From positions 1 through 34,972 of the forward strand of contig CBFFYP010000051.1 of assembly GCA_965646165.1 (NCBI GenBank): a DNA stretch of 34,972 nt. Reading direction: 5' to 3'. Made by a program: the position numbers and the translations under genes. The notes beneath the pieces are model-generated. The model had not been told where the DNA came from, did no database searches, and saw only the letters and a list, made by a program, of their open reading frames with translations. Source of the DNA: MGBC114844 sp910585855. Lineage in GTDB: Bacteria > Bacillota > Clostridia > Lachnospirales > Lachnospiraceae. Shown in pieces: positions 1 to 8,552 of the stretch; within the stretch, counting starts at the first letter, position 1; each line of letters begins with the position of its first letter.

Positions 1-318
1 CTTTGCCTGCGACTTCGGAGAACGGTTAGAAAGTCTTGGGCTTCTGTGGAACTACCTAGAATTTTTTGCATATCCTGCTTCTATGCAGGGTATGCAAAAA
101 AAGGGGCGTGTTTAGCCCGGAGGAGAGAGAAGAGGATGTTTTATGGTTGGTAAGATTTTTCCTTACACTTGTTTCGTTTTGGCTGTTATGAGGGCGAATT
201 GCGCCCCGGTTCGTCTGGTTGGATGCACATAAATCAGAAGCCGTAGACTTTCTTTCCGTTTGGAGCGGAGCAGGCAAAGAACAGGAGCAAACCGCCTCTG
301 GCGTCCGGTGAAAGCCAA
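1..318 (-). repeat. Intergenic repeat copy A (type 1, minus orientation, cut by window start)
   Basis: Long copy of the family of structured intergenic repeats found throughout this window, read on the minus strand. Its element-left end is near 318 (reverse complement begins CACCGGACGCCAGAGG); the far end lies before base 1. Visible parts, from right to left on the plus strand, are the left arm (about 235-305), the hairpin GGGCGAATTGCGCCC near 196, the GGGGCGTGTTTAGCCC hairpin near 102-117, and the pyrimidine-flanked hairpin at about 65-101. The right arm occupies 1-50. The two arms are complementary over most of their length. It lies directly upstream of the cysE leader. Function unknown. 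Confidence 0.85.
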
Positions 319-435
319 CCCTTTTTGGAAGTATCTTATCCTACTTTCCAAAAGCTGAGTGGAAATATTATTGAAATGGGTAATTTTATAAAAATTTTAG
401 TTTGTAAGTTTATCCCGGCTCTTTGCAGAAAATGG

Positions 436-464
436 TTGACAAAATAGGAAAAGTTGCATAGACT
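436..464 (+). promoter_or_regulatory. Probable promoter of the cysE-cysS-mrnC-rlmB operon
   Basis: TTGACA at 436-441 is followed 17 bp later by TAGACT at 459-464. A TATAGT at 464-469 is an alternative -10 but the spacing would be 22 bp. The T-box leader begins just downstream. Confidence 0.55.
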
Positions 465-469
465 ATAGT

Positions 470-711
470 GTAGACAAAGGCTGGGAACGAAAGAGTAGTT
501 TATTTTGGAGGGTACAGAGAAAAAGCATCATAGGCTGAGAGTGCTTTTACAAAGAAATAAATGAAGTGCATTCGGGAGCTGATTCGGTGAAGGATTTGTA
601 GCCGAGTACGTAGATATGCGTTAAATAGAGAAGAGGAAGCAGATTGCTGCTTTCATTAGAGTGGAACCACGGAACATTTCGTCTCTTATCGAGCGAGGTG
701 TTCTTTTTTCA
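470..711 (+). promoter_or_regulatory. T-box leader, probably tRNA-Cys responsive
   Basis: The leader has the marks of a T-box: GAACGAAAGAGTAGTTT near its 5' end, a Stem I-like region, and the conserved T-box AGAGTGGAACCACGG at 658-672 just before a terminator hairpin. The triplet TGC at 567-569, followed by A, sits where the specifier codon is expected and would decode cysteine. This fits the genes controlled: serine acetyltransferase and cysteinyl-tRNA synthetase. In T-box regulation, uncharged tRNA binds the specifier and stabilises the antiterminator, allowing read-through when charged tRNA-Cys is scarce. The specifier assignment is inferred from position and downstream genes; I have not folded the RNA. 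Confidence 0.88.
673..711 (+). terminator. T-box regulated intrinsic terminator
   Basis: GAACATTTCGTCTC pairs with GAGCGAGGTGTTC across a short loop and is followed by a T-run ending near 710. It immediately follows the T-box sequence and would compete with the antiterminator. Confidence 0.85.
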
Positions 712-759
712 TTGAAATGGCAGTAAAAAGATTAATATTGGGTATACGGAGGCATCTGT

Positions 760-1515
760 ATGGGAATGGTTAGTTTTATAAAGGAAGAAATTCAAATTAT
801 ACAGGAGCGAGATCCGGCAATGCATTCGGTATGGGAGGTATTTTTATATCCTAGTTTTAAAGCCATGATTTGTTATCGGATGTCACATAGACTTTATCAA
901 AAAAAGCATTATTTTCTTGCAAGGCTGATTTCTCAGAGGTGTGCTAGAAAGACCGGAATTGAAATTCATCCCGGTGCTGTGATAGGAAAGGGGTTTTTTA
1001 TTGATCATGGTCATGGGGTGATTATTGGAGAAACGGCGGTAGTAGGAGATAATGTTACGCTTTATCAGGGCGTTACACTTGGAGGAACTGGGAAAGAAAA
1101 AGGAAAGCGTCATCCTACGATTGGAAATAATGTGATGATTAGTGCCGGGGCAAAGATATTGGGTTCTTTTTTGGTAGGAGAAAATGCAAAGATTGGCGCT
1201 GGTTCGGTAGTGGTAAAGCCTGTGCCGCCTAATTCTACTGTAATAGGGATACCGGGAAGGGTGGTAAAGCAGAATAATGTGCGGGTGCCAAGGGAAGATC
1301 TCGATCAGATTCATCTGCCCGATCCGATTATGGCGGATATTAGGCGGATAAAGGAGGAAAATGTCAGTTTAAAAAAACAGCTTGAGGAATTGATGATTAT
1401 TTTAAAAGAGCGTGAAATTGTTTCTGAAAATGAAGAAGAAACAATGATACTTCGGGCACAGCAGGCAAGAGCAGGCTGTGCAGAGGAATTTGAAAAGGAG
1501 GAGAATTACGTATGA
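760..1515 (+). CDS. cysE: Serine O-acetyltransferase
   Basis: Transfers acetyl from acetyl-CoA to L-serine, giving O-acetylserine, the first step of cysteine synthesis in the cytoplasm. The 251-residue protein has an N-terminal helical region (about 1-65) and a left-handed beta-helix of hexapeptide repeats (about 66-170), including the family motif IDHGHGVIIGETA at 81-93 and GTGKEKGKRHPTI. The last 80 residues are charged and probably coiled coil (RRIKEENVSLKKQLEEL), longer than the tail of many clostridial CysE proteins. The start at 760 has a GGAGG-type site about 8 bp upstream; an in-frame ATG at 766 is possible. It overlaps cysS by 4 bp (ATGA), so the two are translationally coupled, and both lie behind the Cys T-box. 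Confidence 0.95.
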   Translation: MGMVSFIKEEIQIIQERDPAMHSVWEVFLYPSFKAMICYRMSHRLYQKKHYFLARLISQRCARKTGIEIHPGAVIGKGFFIDHGHGVIIGETAVVGDNVTLYQGVTLGGTGKEKGKRHPTIGNNVMISAGAKILGSFLVGENAKIGAGSVVVKPVPPNSTVIGIPGRVVKQNNVRVPREDLDQIHLPDPIMADIRRIKEENVSLKKQLEELMIILKEREIVSENEEETMILRAQQARAGCAEEFEKEENYV

Positions 1516-2921
1516 AAATCTATAATACATTAACTCAGTCTAAGCAGGAATTTGAACCGTTAGAGCAAAAAAAGGTAAAAATGTATGTCTGCGGACCGAC
1601 TGTCTATAATTTTATCCATATCGGAAATGCCAGACCTATGGTAGTATTTGATACAGTCAGACGCTATTTTGAGTATAAAGGCTATCAGGTCAACTATGTT
1701 TCTAATTTTACAGATGTAGACGATAAAATTATTAAAAGAGCGATAGAAGAGGGAGTCGATGCAGATACGATTGCCAAACGCTATATAGAGGAGTGTAAAA
1801 AAGATATGGAAGGGCTGCATGTCCGTCCGGCAACCAAACATCCGCTTGCTACAGAGGAAATTGACGGTATGTTAGAGATGATTCAGAGTTTAATACAAAA
1901 AGGATATGCGTATGTCGCTTTTGATGGTACGGTTTATTACCGTACCAGAAAGTTTCAGGGATATGGAAAACTTTCCCATAAAAATATTGACGATTTGCAG
2001 GCGGGTCATCGGGAGATAAAAGTAACCGGAAGTGACGGAAAAGAGGATGAGCTAGATTTTGTACTTTGGAAACCAAAAAAGGATAATGAGCCCTATTGGA
2101 CTTCTCCATGGTGTGATGGAAGACCGGGCTGGCATATTGAATGTTCGGTAATGGCAAAGAAGTATTTAGGAGAGGAAATTGATATTCATGCAGGCGGAGA
2201 AGATTTGATTTTTCCACATCATGAAAATGAAATTGCACAGAGTGAAGCATGTAACGGAAAACCGTTTGCCCGGTATTGGATGCACAATGCATTTTTAAAT
2301 ATCGACAATAAAAAAATGTCAAAATCGGCAGGAAATTTCTTTACTGTACGGGAAATCAGTGAAAAGGTTGACTTGCAGGTCATTCGGTTTTTTATGCTAA
2401 GTGCACATTATCGAAGTCCGTTAAATTTTAGTGCAGAGCTGGTAGAGGCTTCAAAAAACGGATTGGAGCGGATTTTAACTTCCGTAGAGCATCTGAATCA
2501 TCTTTTGAAAAACGGACAAGAAGGAACAGTAACAGAAAAAGAAAAGGAACATTTGATACGGGCAGAGGAATTTGTGAAAAAATATGAAGCAGCGATGGAA
2601 GATGATTTTAATACTGCAGATGCAGTTTCTGCACTGTTTGAATTGGTAAAATATAGCAACAGCAATGCTTCTGGAGAAAATACAAAGGAGTATCTGCAGG
2701 GGTTAAAGGATAAAATATTGATTTTATGTGAAATACTTGGAATAGAGGCAGAGAAAGAGCCAGATAGTTTGGATGAGAAAGTAGAGGCTTTGATAGCAGA
2801 ACGGACACAGGCAAAGAAAGTAAAGGATTTTGCCCGTGCGGATGCCATTCGCAGTCAGCTTTTAGAAATGGGAATTGAACTGAAAGATACACGAGAAGGA
2901 GTGCAATGGAAAAAGAGATAA
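1512..2921 (+). CDS. cysS: Cysteinyl-tRNA synthetase
   Basis: Class I aminoacyl-tRNA synthetase that charges tRNA-Cys with cysteine. At 469 residues it has the normal family length. The HIGH-type signature is HIGNARP at 36-42 and the KMSKS signature is at 268-272. The zinc site that selects cysteine is represented by C27 (VCGPTVYN), C211 (GWHIECSVM) and the following HHENEIAQSEA motif. The C-terminal DALR-type helical domain follows. The start overlaps the cysE stop (ATGA), and the 3' end overlaps mrnC by 16 bp. Control by the upstream Cys T-box means that its product's substrate tRNA regulates its own operon. Confidence 0.97.
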   Translation: MKIYNTLTQSKQEFEPLEQKKVKMYVCGPTVYNFIHIGNARPMVVFDTVRRYFEYKGYQVNYVSNFTDVDDKIIKRAIEEGVDADTIAKRYIEECKKDMEGLHVRPATKHPLATEEIDGMLEMIQSLIQKGYAYVAFDGTVYYRTRKFQGYGKLSHKNIDDLQAGHREIKVTGSDGKEDELDFVLWKPKKDNEPYWTSPWCDGRPGWHIECSVMAKKYLGEEIDIHAGGEDLIFPHHENEIAQSEACNGKPFARYWMHNAFLNIDNKKMSKSAGNFFTVREISEKVDLQVIRFFMLSAHYRSPLNFSAELVEASKNGLERILTSVEHLNHLLKNGQEGTVTEKEKEHLIRAEEFVKKYEAAMEDDFNTADAVSALFELVKYSNSNASGENTKEYLQGLKDKILILCEILGIEAEKEPDSLDEKVEALIAERTQAKKVKDFARADAIRSQLLEMGIELKDTREGVQWKKR

Positions 2922-3403
2922 AGCAAAATCAGATAGAATCGGGAACAGAAATGATAAAAAAACAGGATTTTCAAGAGTACGTAATACAAAAATTTCAGTT
3001 AAAAAAACAGGACGCAGATCAATATTCTCCCTTAGTACTTGCCTATATGGGGGATTGTGTCTATGAACTGTTTATTCGAACTAAGGTAGTAAATGATGGA
3101 AATATGCAGGTCAGTAAAATGCATAAGCGGAGCGCTGCTTTTGTAAAGGCTTCCGCTCAGGCAGAACTAATCCATTTGATTATGGAATTGCTGACAGAAG
3201 AAGAGATTCAGATATATAAGCGGGGACGTAATGCAAAATCGGCAACAATGGCAAAGAATTCCACTATGGCAGAATATCGGACGGCTACCGGATTTGAGGC
3301 TTTGATTGGATATTTGTATTTAAGCGGGCAAAAGGAACGGATGGTGGAATTGATTTGTACCGGACTTGAGCGTATGGGCGGGTTTTCTTTGCTGGGGGGA
3401 TGA
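2906..3403 (+). CDS. mrnC: Mini-ribonuclease III (23S rRNA maturation)
   Basis: RNase III-fold dimeric nuclease lacking a dsRNA-binding domain; in Bacillus the family matures the ends of 23S rRNA. The motif YSPLVLAYMGDCVYELFIR carries the acidic catalytic aspartate, and the C-terminal half has the family sequences GRNAKSATMAKNSTM and EYRTATGFEALIGYLYL. Length is 165 residues, somewhat over the usual 130-145 because of an N-terminal extension. The start at 2906 lies inside the end of cysS and has AGAAGGAG about 7 bp upstream. An in-frame ATG at 2951 would give a more typical length. The cysS-mrnC-rlmB order is conserved across Firmicutes. Confidence 0.92.
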   Translation: MEKEIKQNQIESGTEMIKKQDFQEYVIQKFQLKKQDADQYSPLVLAYMGDCVYELFIRTKVVNDGNMQVSKMHKRSAAFVKASAQAELIHLIMELLTEEEIQIYKRGRNAKSATMAKNSTMAEYRTATGFEALIGYLYLSGQKERMVELICTGLERMGGFSLLGG

Positions 3404-3448
3404 TAGAGGCAGTGTGCAGGTATTTTAATATATTTTGGGAGGAAATTT

Positions 3449-4192
3449 ATGCGATATGAAGAACTGACAATAGAGGGAAGAAATGCTGTACTGGAAGCAT
3501 TTCGGGCAGGAAAGCCGATTGATAAGCTGTTTGTTTTAAAGGATTGTTCAGATGGACCGATCCATACTATTTTAAAAGAAGCAAGGAAAACCGATACAAT
3601 TTTAAATTTTGTAACAAAAGAGCGTTTGGATCAGCTTTCAAAGACCGGCAGGCATCAGGGTGTGCTTGCCTATTCTGCTGCCTATCAGTATGCAGAAGTA
3701 GAAGATTTGCTTCGGGCAGCAGAGGAAAAGGGAGAACCTCCGTTTTTGATTTTATTGGATAATGTGGAAGATCCGCATAATCTTGGGGCGGTTATTCGAA
3801 CGGCAAATTTAGCGGGAGCACATGGTATAATTATTCCAAAGCATAGAGCGGTTGGATTAACCGCAACAGTAGCAAAGACTTCAGCAGGAGCGATTAATTA
3901 TACGCCAGTAGCAAAGGTAACAAATCTTTCAAAAACCATTGAAGAATTAAAAAAGAAGGGGCTTTGGTTTGTCTGTGCGGATATGGATGGGGACAGTATG
4001 TATCAGTTGAATTTGACAGGACCGATAGGACTTGTGGTCGGCAGTGAAGGAGAGGGGGTCAGTCGGCTGGTAAAAGAAAAGTGTGATATGACAGCTTCTA
4101 TTCCAATGAAGGGAAATATTGATTCTTTAAATGTATCTGTGGCAGCCGGAATTTTGGCTTATGAAATTGTGCGGCAGAGAATGATGCAGTAG
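3449..4192 (+). CDS. rlmB: 23S rRNA (guanosine-2'-O-)-methyltransferase, SpoU/TrmH family
   Basis: SPOUT-class methyltransferase using S-adenosylmethionine; RlmB modifies a guanosine in the peptidyl transferase region of 23S rRNA. The 247-residue protein has an N-terminal SpoU substrate-binding domain (about 4-80) and the knotted catalytic domain, with motif 1 DNVEDPHNLGAVIRTA at 104-119, motif 2 VVGSEGEGVSRLV near 196-208, and motif 3 with NVSVAAGILAYE near 227. A GGAGG site precedes the ATG. It is the last gene of the cysE operon; an intergenic repeat starts about 30 bp after its stop. The exact RNA target is inferred from family and context. Confidence 0.92.
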   Translation: MRYEELTIEGRNAVLEAFRAGKPIDKLFVLKDCSDGPIHTILKEARKTDTILNFVTKERLDQLSKTGRHQGVLAYSAAYQYAEVEDLLRAAEEKGEPPFLILLDNVEDPHNLGAVIRTANLAGAHGIIIPKHRAVGLTATVAKTSAGAINYTPVAKVTNLSKTIEELKKKGLWFVCADMDGDSMYQLNLTGPIGLVVGSEGEGVSRLVKEKCDMTASIPMKGNIDSLNVSVAAGILAYEIVRQRMMQ

Positions 4193-4222
4193 TTTTTGGA
4201 GTGCAGGGAGGGGGGTGCTTTT

Positions 4223-4560
4223 ACAGGACGCAAGAGGCGGTTTGTTCATTTCCTTTGTTTGCTCCGCTCTCCGAATGGTAAGAAAGTCTATGGCTTCTGT
4301 ATTTAGGCACATCCAACCGTACGAACCGGGGCGCAATTCGCCCTTATGTCAGTCAAAACGTTACTGGCATATCAAAGGATATCATCCACTGCAATAAAAT
4401 GGCTTTTCTTTCTTACGGGCTAAACACGCCCCTTTTTTTGCACACCCTGCATAGAAGCAGGGTATGCAAAAAATTCTAGGTGTTTCCACAGAAGCCAGAC
4501 TTTCTAACCATTCTCCGAAGTCGCATACAAAGGAAACGAACAAACCGCCTCTCGCTGTTG
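4223..4560 (+). repeat. Intergenic repeat copy B (type 1)
   Basis: Full-length type 1 copy. The left arm starts ACAGGACGCAAGAGGCGG and the right arm ends CCGCCTCTCGCTGTTGG. The arms are reverse-complementary with a few mismatches, over about 75 nt in all. The core holds the conserved GGGCGCAATTCGCCC hairpin, the GGGC-loop-GCCCC hairpin with a T7 tract, and the TGCACACCCTGC / GCAGGGTATGCA hairpin. Its right end lies about 52 bp from the right end of copy B', a tail-to-tail pair also seen at 12185-12916. No convincing gene is present in 4193-4915. Confidence 0.88.
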
Positions 4561-4612
4561 GCTGGATTACGGCAGAAATGCTTTTTTTGTTTTTTTCTTT
4601 TTTTCCGAACTC

Positions 4613-4742
4613 AAGAAACAGCCAGATGCGAATCCTCCAGGCAGACTGCAGTGACTTTGGAAAAAAGTTAGAAGTCTTAGAACTTCTTGCTTTTTGGAAA
4701 CCGGAACAGCAGGATGTCTGGAGGATTCGCATCTGGCGTCCT
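4613..4742 (-). repeat. Intergenic repeat copy B' (type 2, minus, core deleted)
   Basis: Short type 2 element in minus orientation. Its outer arms, 4621-4649 and 4709-4737, are complementary at 26 of 29 positions plus one G-T wobble. Between them remain the inner arm sequences (TTTCCAAA-type motif on each side and the AGAAGTCTTAGAACTTCT hairpin), but the roughly 200 bp core with its three hairpins is missing. It is best read as a deletion derivative of a long type 2 copy such as that at 12574-12916. Confidence 0.82.
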
Positions 4743-4915
4743 CTCCCCAAAGACTTATGGAAGATTCTTTTATTTTTTGTTGCAATCTAAGAATTTGTAG
4801 GGTAAAATAGGAAATGAGATCTATTTTGTGCAGCTTTGAAAAGATTTTGGAAGATTTTAGTAATTATTGGAAATGTTTGGATAAAAGAATGTAAAGGTAA
4901 GGAGGAATTGGCTGT

Positions 4916-6043
4916 ATGGAAATGCAGATTATTGAACAATATTTGGACGAGTTATTGGAAAAAACAACAGTAGATATTCCGGCTTGGAATATTGAAAAGG
5001 CACGGGCAGGAAAGAAATCTAGCTGGGATTATATTGATGGTTGTATGATTATGGCTGTTTTAGAGTATTATAACTGTACTGGGAATGGGAAGTATTTAAA
5101 GTTTGCAGATACATATGAAGACTATCGGGTGCATGAAGATGGCTCGATTGATGGGTTTGAATTAGAAAAGCAAAATTTGGATGATGTAAATGGGGGGAAG
5201 AATTTTTTTGAATTATATCGTCTGACAGGAAAAGAAAAATATCGTAAAGCATTGGATACAGTTTATGAATTAGTGAAGAACCAGCCAAGAACGAAGGAAG
5301 GAAATTTCTGGCATAAAAAGATTTATCCAAATCAGGTTTGGTTAGATGGTTTGTATATGGCACAGCCGTTTTATATGGAATACGAAACAAAGTTTCATAA
5401 TAAGGAAAATTATAAGGATATTTTTCAGCAGTTTTTTAATGTAGCAGAGCTGCTTCGGGATAAGGAAACCGGACTTTATTATCATGCATATGATTCTTCA
5501 AGAGAGATGTTTTGGTGTAATAAGGAAACCGGACTTTCTAAACATTTTTGGCTTCGGGCTCTTGGATGGTATTCTATGGCACTTTTGGATACTTTGTATA
5601 AGTGTGAAAAGACCGGTTATGAAGCGGAATATGAAAAGTTAAAGGGAATTTTTATTGATTTAATGGAAGCCATGGTTCGCTTTCAGGATAAAAGCGGGAT
5701 GTGGTATCAGGTTGTGGATTTGGGCGGTCGTGAGAAAAATTATTTGGAAACCAGCGGCAGTTCCATTATGGCATATTGTATGCTGAAAGGAAGCCGCCTT
5801 GGAATTTTGCCGAAAGAGTATCAGGAGTATGGCAAAAAAGCATTTCAGGGAGTTTGCGATACTTATCTTGTTACCGATACAGGAAAGATGAGTTTAGGCG
5901 GAATCTGTCTGGTAGCAGGTTTAGGCGGAGCGAATATGAGAGATGGAAGTTATGACTATTATATGTCAGAGCCGGTTGTACAAGATGATGCAAAGGGAGT
6001 TGGTCCGTTTTTATTGGCATACAGTGAACTGCGCAGACTGTAA
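4916..6043 (+). CDS. Glycoside hydrolase family 105, unsaturated rhamnogalacturonyl hydrolase-like
   Basis: Predicted cytoplasmic enzyme (no signal peptide) that removes unsaturated uronic acid from the non-reducing end of pectin-derived oligosaccharides made by polysaccharide lyases, as known for Bacillus YteR/YesR. The 375 residues match the family length and (alpha/alpha)6-barrel composition. D144 in WLDGLYMAQPF aligns with the catalytic aspartate of YteR by motif. Other family-like stretches are SKHFWLRALGWYSMALLDT and SEPVVQDDAKGVGPFLLAY. AAGGAGG precedes the ATG. It stands alone between a repeat pair and ftsZ, with no lyase or transporter beside it. The exact substrate (rhamnogalacturonan or another unsaturated glycan) is uncertain. 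Confidence 0.88.
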   Translation: MEMQIIEQYLDELLEKTTVDIPAWNIEKARAGKKSSWDYIDGCMIMAVLEYYNCTGNGKYLKFADTYEDYRVHEDGSIDGFELEKQNLDDVNGGKNFFELYRLTGKEKYRKALDTVYELVKNQPRTKEGNFWHKKIYPNQVWLDGLYMAQPFYMEYETKFHNKENYKDIFQQFFNVAELLRDKETGLYYHAYDSSREMFWCNKETGLSKHFWLRALGWYSMALLDTLYKCEKTGYEAEYEKLKGIFIDLMEAMVRFQDKSGMWYQVVDLGGREKNYLETSGSSIMAYCMLKGSRLGILPKEYQEYGKKAFQGVCDTYLVTDTGKMSLGGICLVAGLGGANMRDGSYDYYMSEPVVQDDAKGVGPFLLAYSELRRL

Positions 6044-6122
6044 AGAAGAAAAATTATAAAACAATGGATGTTTTAAAAAATAATAGGTTTCTTGAGGAGT
6101 AAGAAAATGAGGAGCATGTATT

Positions 6123-7685
6123 ATGATAGAAGTAAGTGCAGATAATAAAACGGAAAGTGCTCGTATTATGGTAATCGGCGTAGGCGGCGGCGGAAATAAT
6201 GCGGTCAATAGTATGGTGGAAGATGGTGTTTTAGGAGTGACTTATGCCTGTTTAAATACAGATAAACAGGCATTGGAACGCTGTCAGGCAGATTATCATT
6301 TGCAGATAGGGCAGCAGCTTACAAAAGGATTAGGAGCAGGTGCAAAGCCGGAGATAGGAGAAGCTGCTGCATTGGAAAATGAAGATGAGATCCGTTCTTT
6401 GGTTAAGGATCAGGATATGGTAATTGTCACTTGCGGAATGGGCGGCGGAACAGGAACTGGCGGAGCACCAATAATAGCAAAGATTACACATGAACTTGGG
6501 ATATTAACGGTCGGAGTTGTTACCAGACCGTTTCTGTTTGAAGGAAAGACACGTATGCGAAATGCAGACGGCGGAATTGAAAAATTAAAACAGTGTACGG
6601 ATACTTTAATTGTGATTTCGAATGATAAGTTATTAGGAATTGTCGATCGAAAGACGACTATGCCGGAAGCATTAAAAAAATCGGATATGATTCTAAAACA
6701 GACGATACAGGGAATTACGGATTTGATCAGCCGTCCGGCTATGATTAATTTAGATTTTGCAGATGTTACTACCATTATGAAAGATAAAGGTACGGCTTAT
6801 ATCGGAATTGGAACGGGACATGGGGAGAACCGCACGATGGAGGCGGTGGAAAATGCATTAAACAGTCCTCTGTTAGAAACCAATATTGTCGGTGCAACCC
6901 ATGCACTTCTTAATATTTCTGGTGATGTTACATTATGGGATGTAAACGAGGGAGCGCAACGGGTCAGAGATTTGGTATCGGAGGATGCCAATATTATTTT
7001 TGGCTCAATGTATGATGATGCTGAACCAGATACGGTAACAGTAACGATTATTGCAACCGGTGTAGACAGGGACGAGGAAGAGGGATCAAAGGAAGAAGAA
7101 ACTCCTTCTCGGAGGGATTACGGTAGATTTGAATATGGGACAGAGTCATTTCCTTTCAGGCGTAAAAATGAAAGAGAGTTAGAAAGAAACGAGTCTGTTC
7201 AGGAAACCAATTATAATCAGCCGTCCCAAGGTCAGGGAAATCAAGACTATATGCAGGAAACGGGAGGTTATGCCTATCCGCCTCAGGAGGGCTATATGCA
7301 GTCTTTTCCGGGAGAGGGTAGTTATATGCAGCAGTCAGGCAGAGAAATTGGACAAGAGTATGGTTATCTGAATACAGGATATTATGGACAAAATGTTTCT
7401 GAAACGAAACCAGTAAACGAAACAAAGGTGTCAGGTACAGCAGGGCAGATGTCAGGAAAAAGTTTAGAAACGGGAAGAAATTTGGAAAATAGAAAGATTA
7501 CTGAATTTCAAAGCAGAAAACCAGCAGAGCCAGAGCTGAAATATTCTACGATTCAGTCCAAAGCAACACAGATAAAAGATCCTGAACCAGAGAGAGAAAC
7601 AAGAGAAATGTATCACAATAGAGAAGAGAACAATTCAGGATTTGTGATACCAGATTTTATAAAGAGGATTCGAGGAAAGCGGTAA
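6123..7685 (+). CDS. ftsZ: Cell division protein FtsZ with an unusually long C-terminal linker
   Basis: Tubulin-like GTPase that polymerises into the Z ring at midcell. The GTP-binding core (about 10-330) includes GVGGGGNN near 19 and the tubulin signature GGGTGTGGAP at 107-116. At 520 residues it is well over the usual 350-420. The excess is a disordered linker (about 335-505) rich in Q, Y, G, E and M, with repeated YMQ units (DYMQETGG, GYMQSFPG, SYMQQSGR). The extreme C terminus, FVIPDFIKRIRGKR, resembles the conserved peptide that binds FtsA, SepF and other partners. GAGGAG lies 8 bp upstream of the ATG. The usual division or sporulation sigma-factor neighbours are not beside it. Confidence 0.97.
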   Translation: MIEVSADNKTESARIMVIGVGGGGNNAVNSMVEDGVLGVTYACLNTDKQALERCQADYHLQIGQQLTKGLGAGAKPEIGEAAALENEDEIRSLVKDQDMVIVTCGMGGGTGTGGAPIIAKITHELGILTVGVVTRPFLFEGKTRMRNADGGIEKLKQCTDTLIVISNDKLLGIVDRKTTMPEALKKSDMILKQTIQGITDLISRPAMINLDFADVTTIMKDKGTAYIGIGTGHGENRTMEAVENALNSPLLETNIVGATHALLNISGDVTLWDVNEGAQRVRDLVSEDANIIFGSMYDDAEPDTVTVTIIATGVDRDEEEGSKEEETPSRRDYGRFEYGTESFPFRRKNERELERNESVQETNYNQPSQGQGNQDYMQETGGYAYPPQEGYMQSFPGEGSYMQQSGREIGQEYGYLNTGYYGQNVSETKPVNETKVSGTAGQMSGKSLETGRNLENRKITEFQSRKPAEPELKYSTIQSKATQIKDPEPERETREMYHNREENNSGFVIPDFIKRIRGKR

Positions 7686-7699
7686 TTTTACCGTTTTCT
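7679..7699 (+). terminator. Possible weak terminator after ftsZ
   Basis: CGGTAA and TTACCG form a tight hairpin over the ftsZ stop codon, followed by TTTTCT. A second hairpin with a T-run (about 7755-7783) overlaps the end of the convergent gene and could serve as the main stop. Confidence 0.4.
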
Positions 7700-7751
7700 A
7701 GGAATTCGTTTCTTGTAGATTTTTCTGCTGCCCAACAGCGGCAAAAGATAG

Positions 7752-8552
7752 TTAAAACCGGATAAATTCAGGTTTTCTTTTTTGAAATAATGTAATATAT
7801 TGAAAACCGCATTGTTCTAGAATACTGCGAACTCGTTCAAATCCGTAGGCAAGGTGTTGCGGAGTATGTCCGTCCGATCCGATTGTGATAATCTCTCCTC
7901 CAAGTTCCCGGTATCGCTGTATAATTTCTGTTTTAGGATTTGGTGCATTTAGTCCGTATTTGAATCCGGCAGTATTCATTTCAATTCCCTTTCCCATAGC
8001 AATTAGCTTTCTTAAGCATTGCTCAATTACTTCCTGATAAATTTCATAGGAATAGGATTTTTTTTGAGAAGGTAAATATCGAACGATATAGTCTATATGT
8101 CCATAAACATCAAAGTCAGAACAGGTATGAAGATTTTCAAGGATCGATTCAAAATATTGAAGAATACCTTCTTCTTCCTGCTTTCCTTCCCAATAGGCGG
8201 GATAGTAGGGATCTATTTGATCAACTACATGAGAAGAACCAATAATAAAATCAAAAGGATAAGAAGAAGCCAGTTGCTTTAGTTTTTCTCCAAGATGCGG
8301 CATAAGCCCATATTCCATTCCAATTTTTATAGAAAGAGTGGATTGGTATTCTTTTTGCAGAGCCAAGAGAGTGGAAAAATATTCATCTAAGTTAAACAGG
8401 AATAAATTCGGATCGTTTGGGTAATCATAGTCGATATGATCTGTAATGCAGACTTCCTTTAGCCCTAAAGAAACGGCTTGATCTAACATACTGCGGACAG
8501 GTGTATCGGAATCACCGGAAAACTGTGTATGGATATGATAGTCATAAAACAT
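7752..8552 (-). CDS. PHP-domain histidinol-phosphatase (HisJ/HisK family)
   Basis: Metal-dependent phosphoesterase of the PHP superfamily, predicted to hydrolyse histidinol phosphate in histidine synthesis. The 266-residue protein shows metal-binding motifs in the expected order: YHIHTQFSGDS (H6, H8), ITDHIDYDY, GMEYG, GSSHVVD, GHIDYIVRY and IGSDGHTPQHL. The minus-strand start has AAAGGAGG about 9 bp upstream. It is convergent with ftsZ and divergent from gap, and no other his genes are in the window, so its pathway role is inferred from family only. Confidence 0.85.
   Translation of the reverse strand: MFYDYHIHTQFSGDSDTPVRSMLDQAVSLGLKEVCITDHIDYDYPNDPNLFLFNLDEYFSTLLALQKEYQSTLSIKIGMEYGLMPHLGEKLKQLASSYPFDFIIGSSHVVDQIDPYYPAYWEGKQEEEGILQYFESILENLHTCSDFDVYGHIDYIVRYLPSQKKSYSYEIYQEVIEQCLRKLIAMGKGIEMNTAGFKYGLNAPNPKTEIIQRYRELGGEIITIGSDGHTPQHLAYGFERVRSILEQCGFQYITLFQKRKPEFIRF

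Noticed and set aside
321..356. CTTTTTGGAA / TTTCCAAAAG hairpin after repeat A as a terminator
   Set aside because: No T-run follows on either strand, and pairing has a bulge; it may be chance or part of the repeat's flank.
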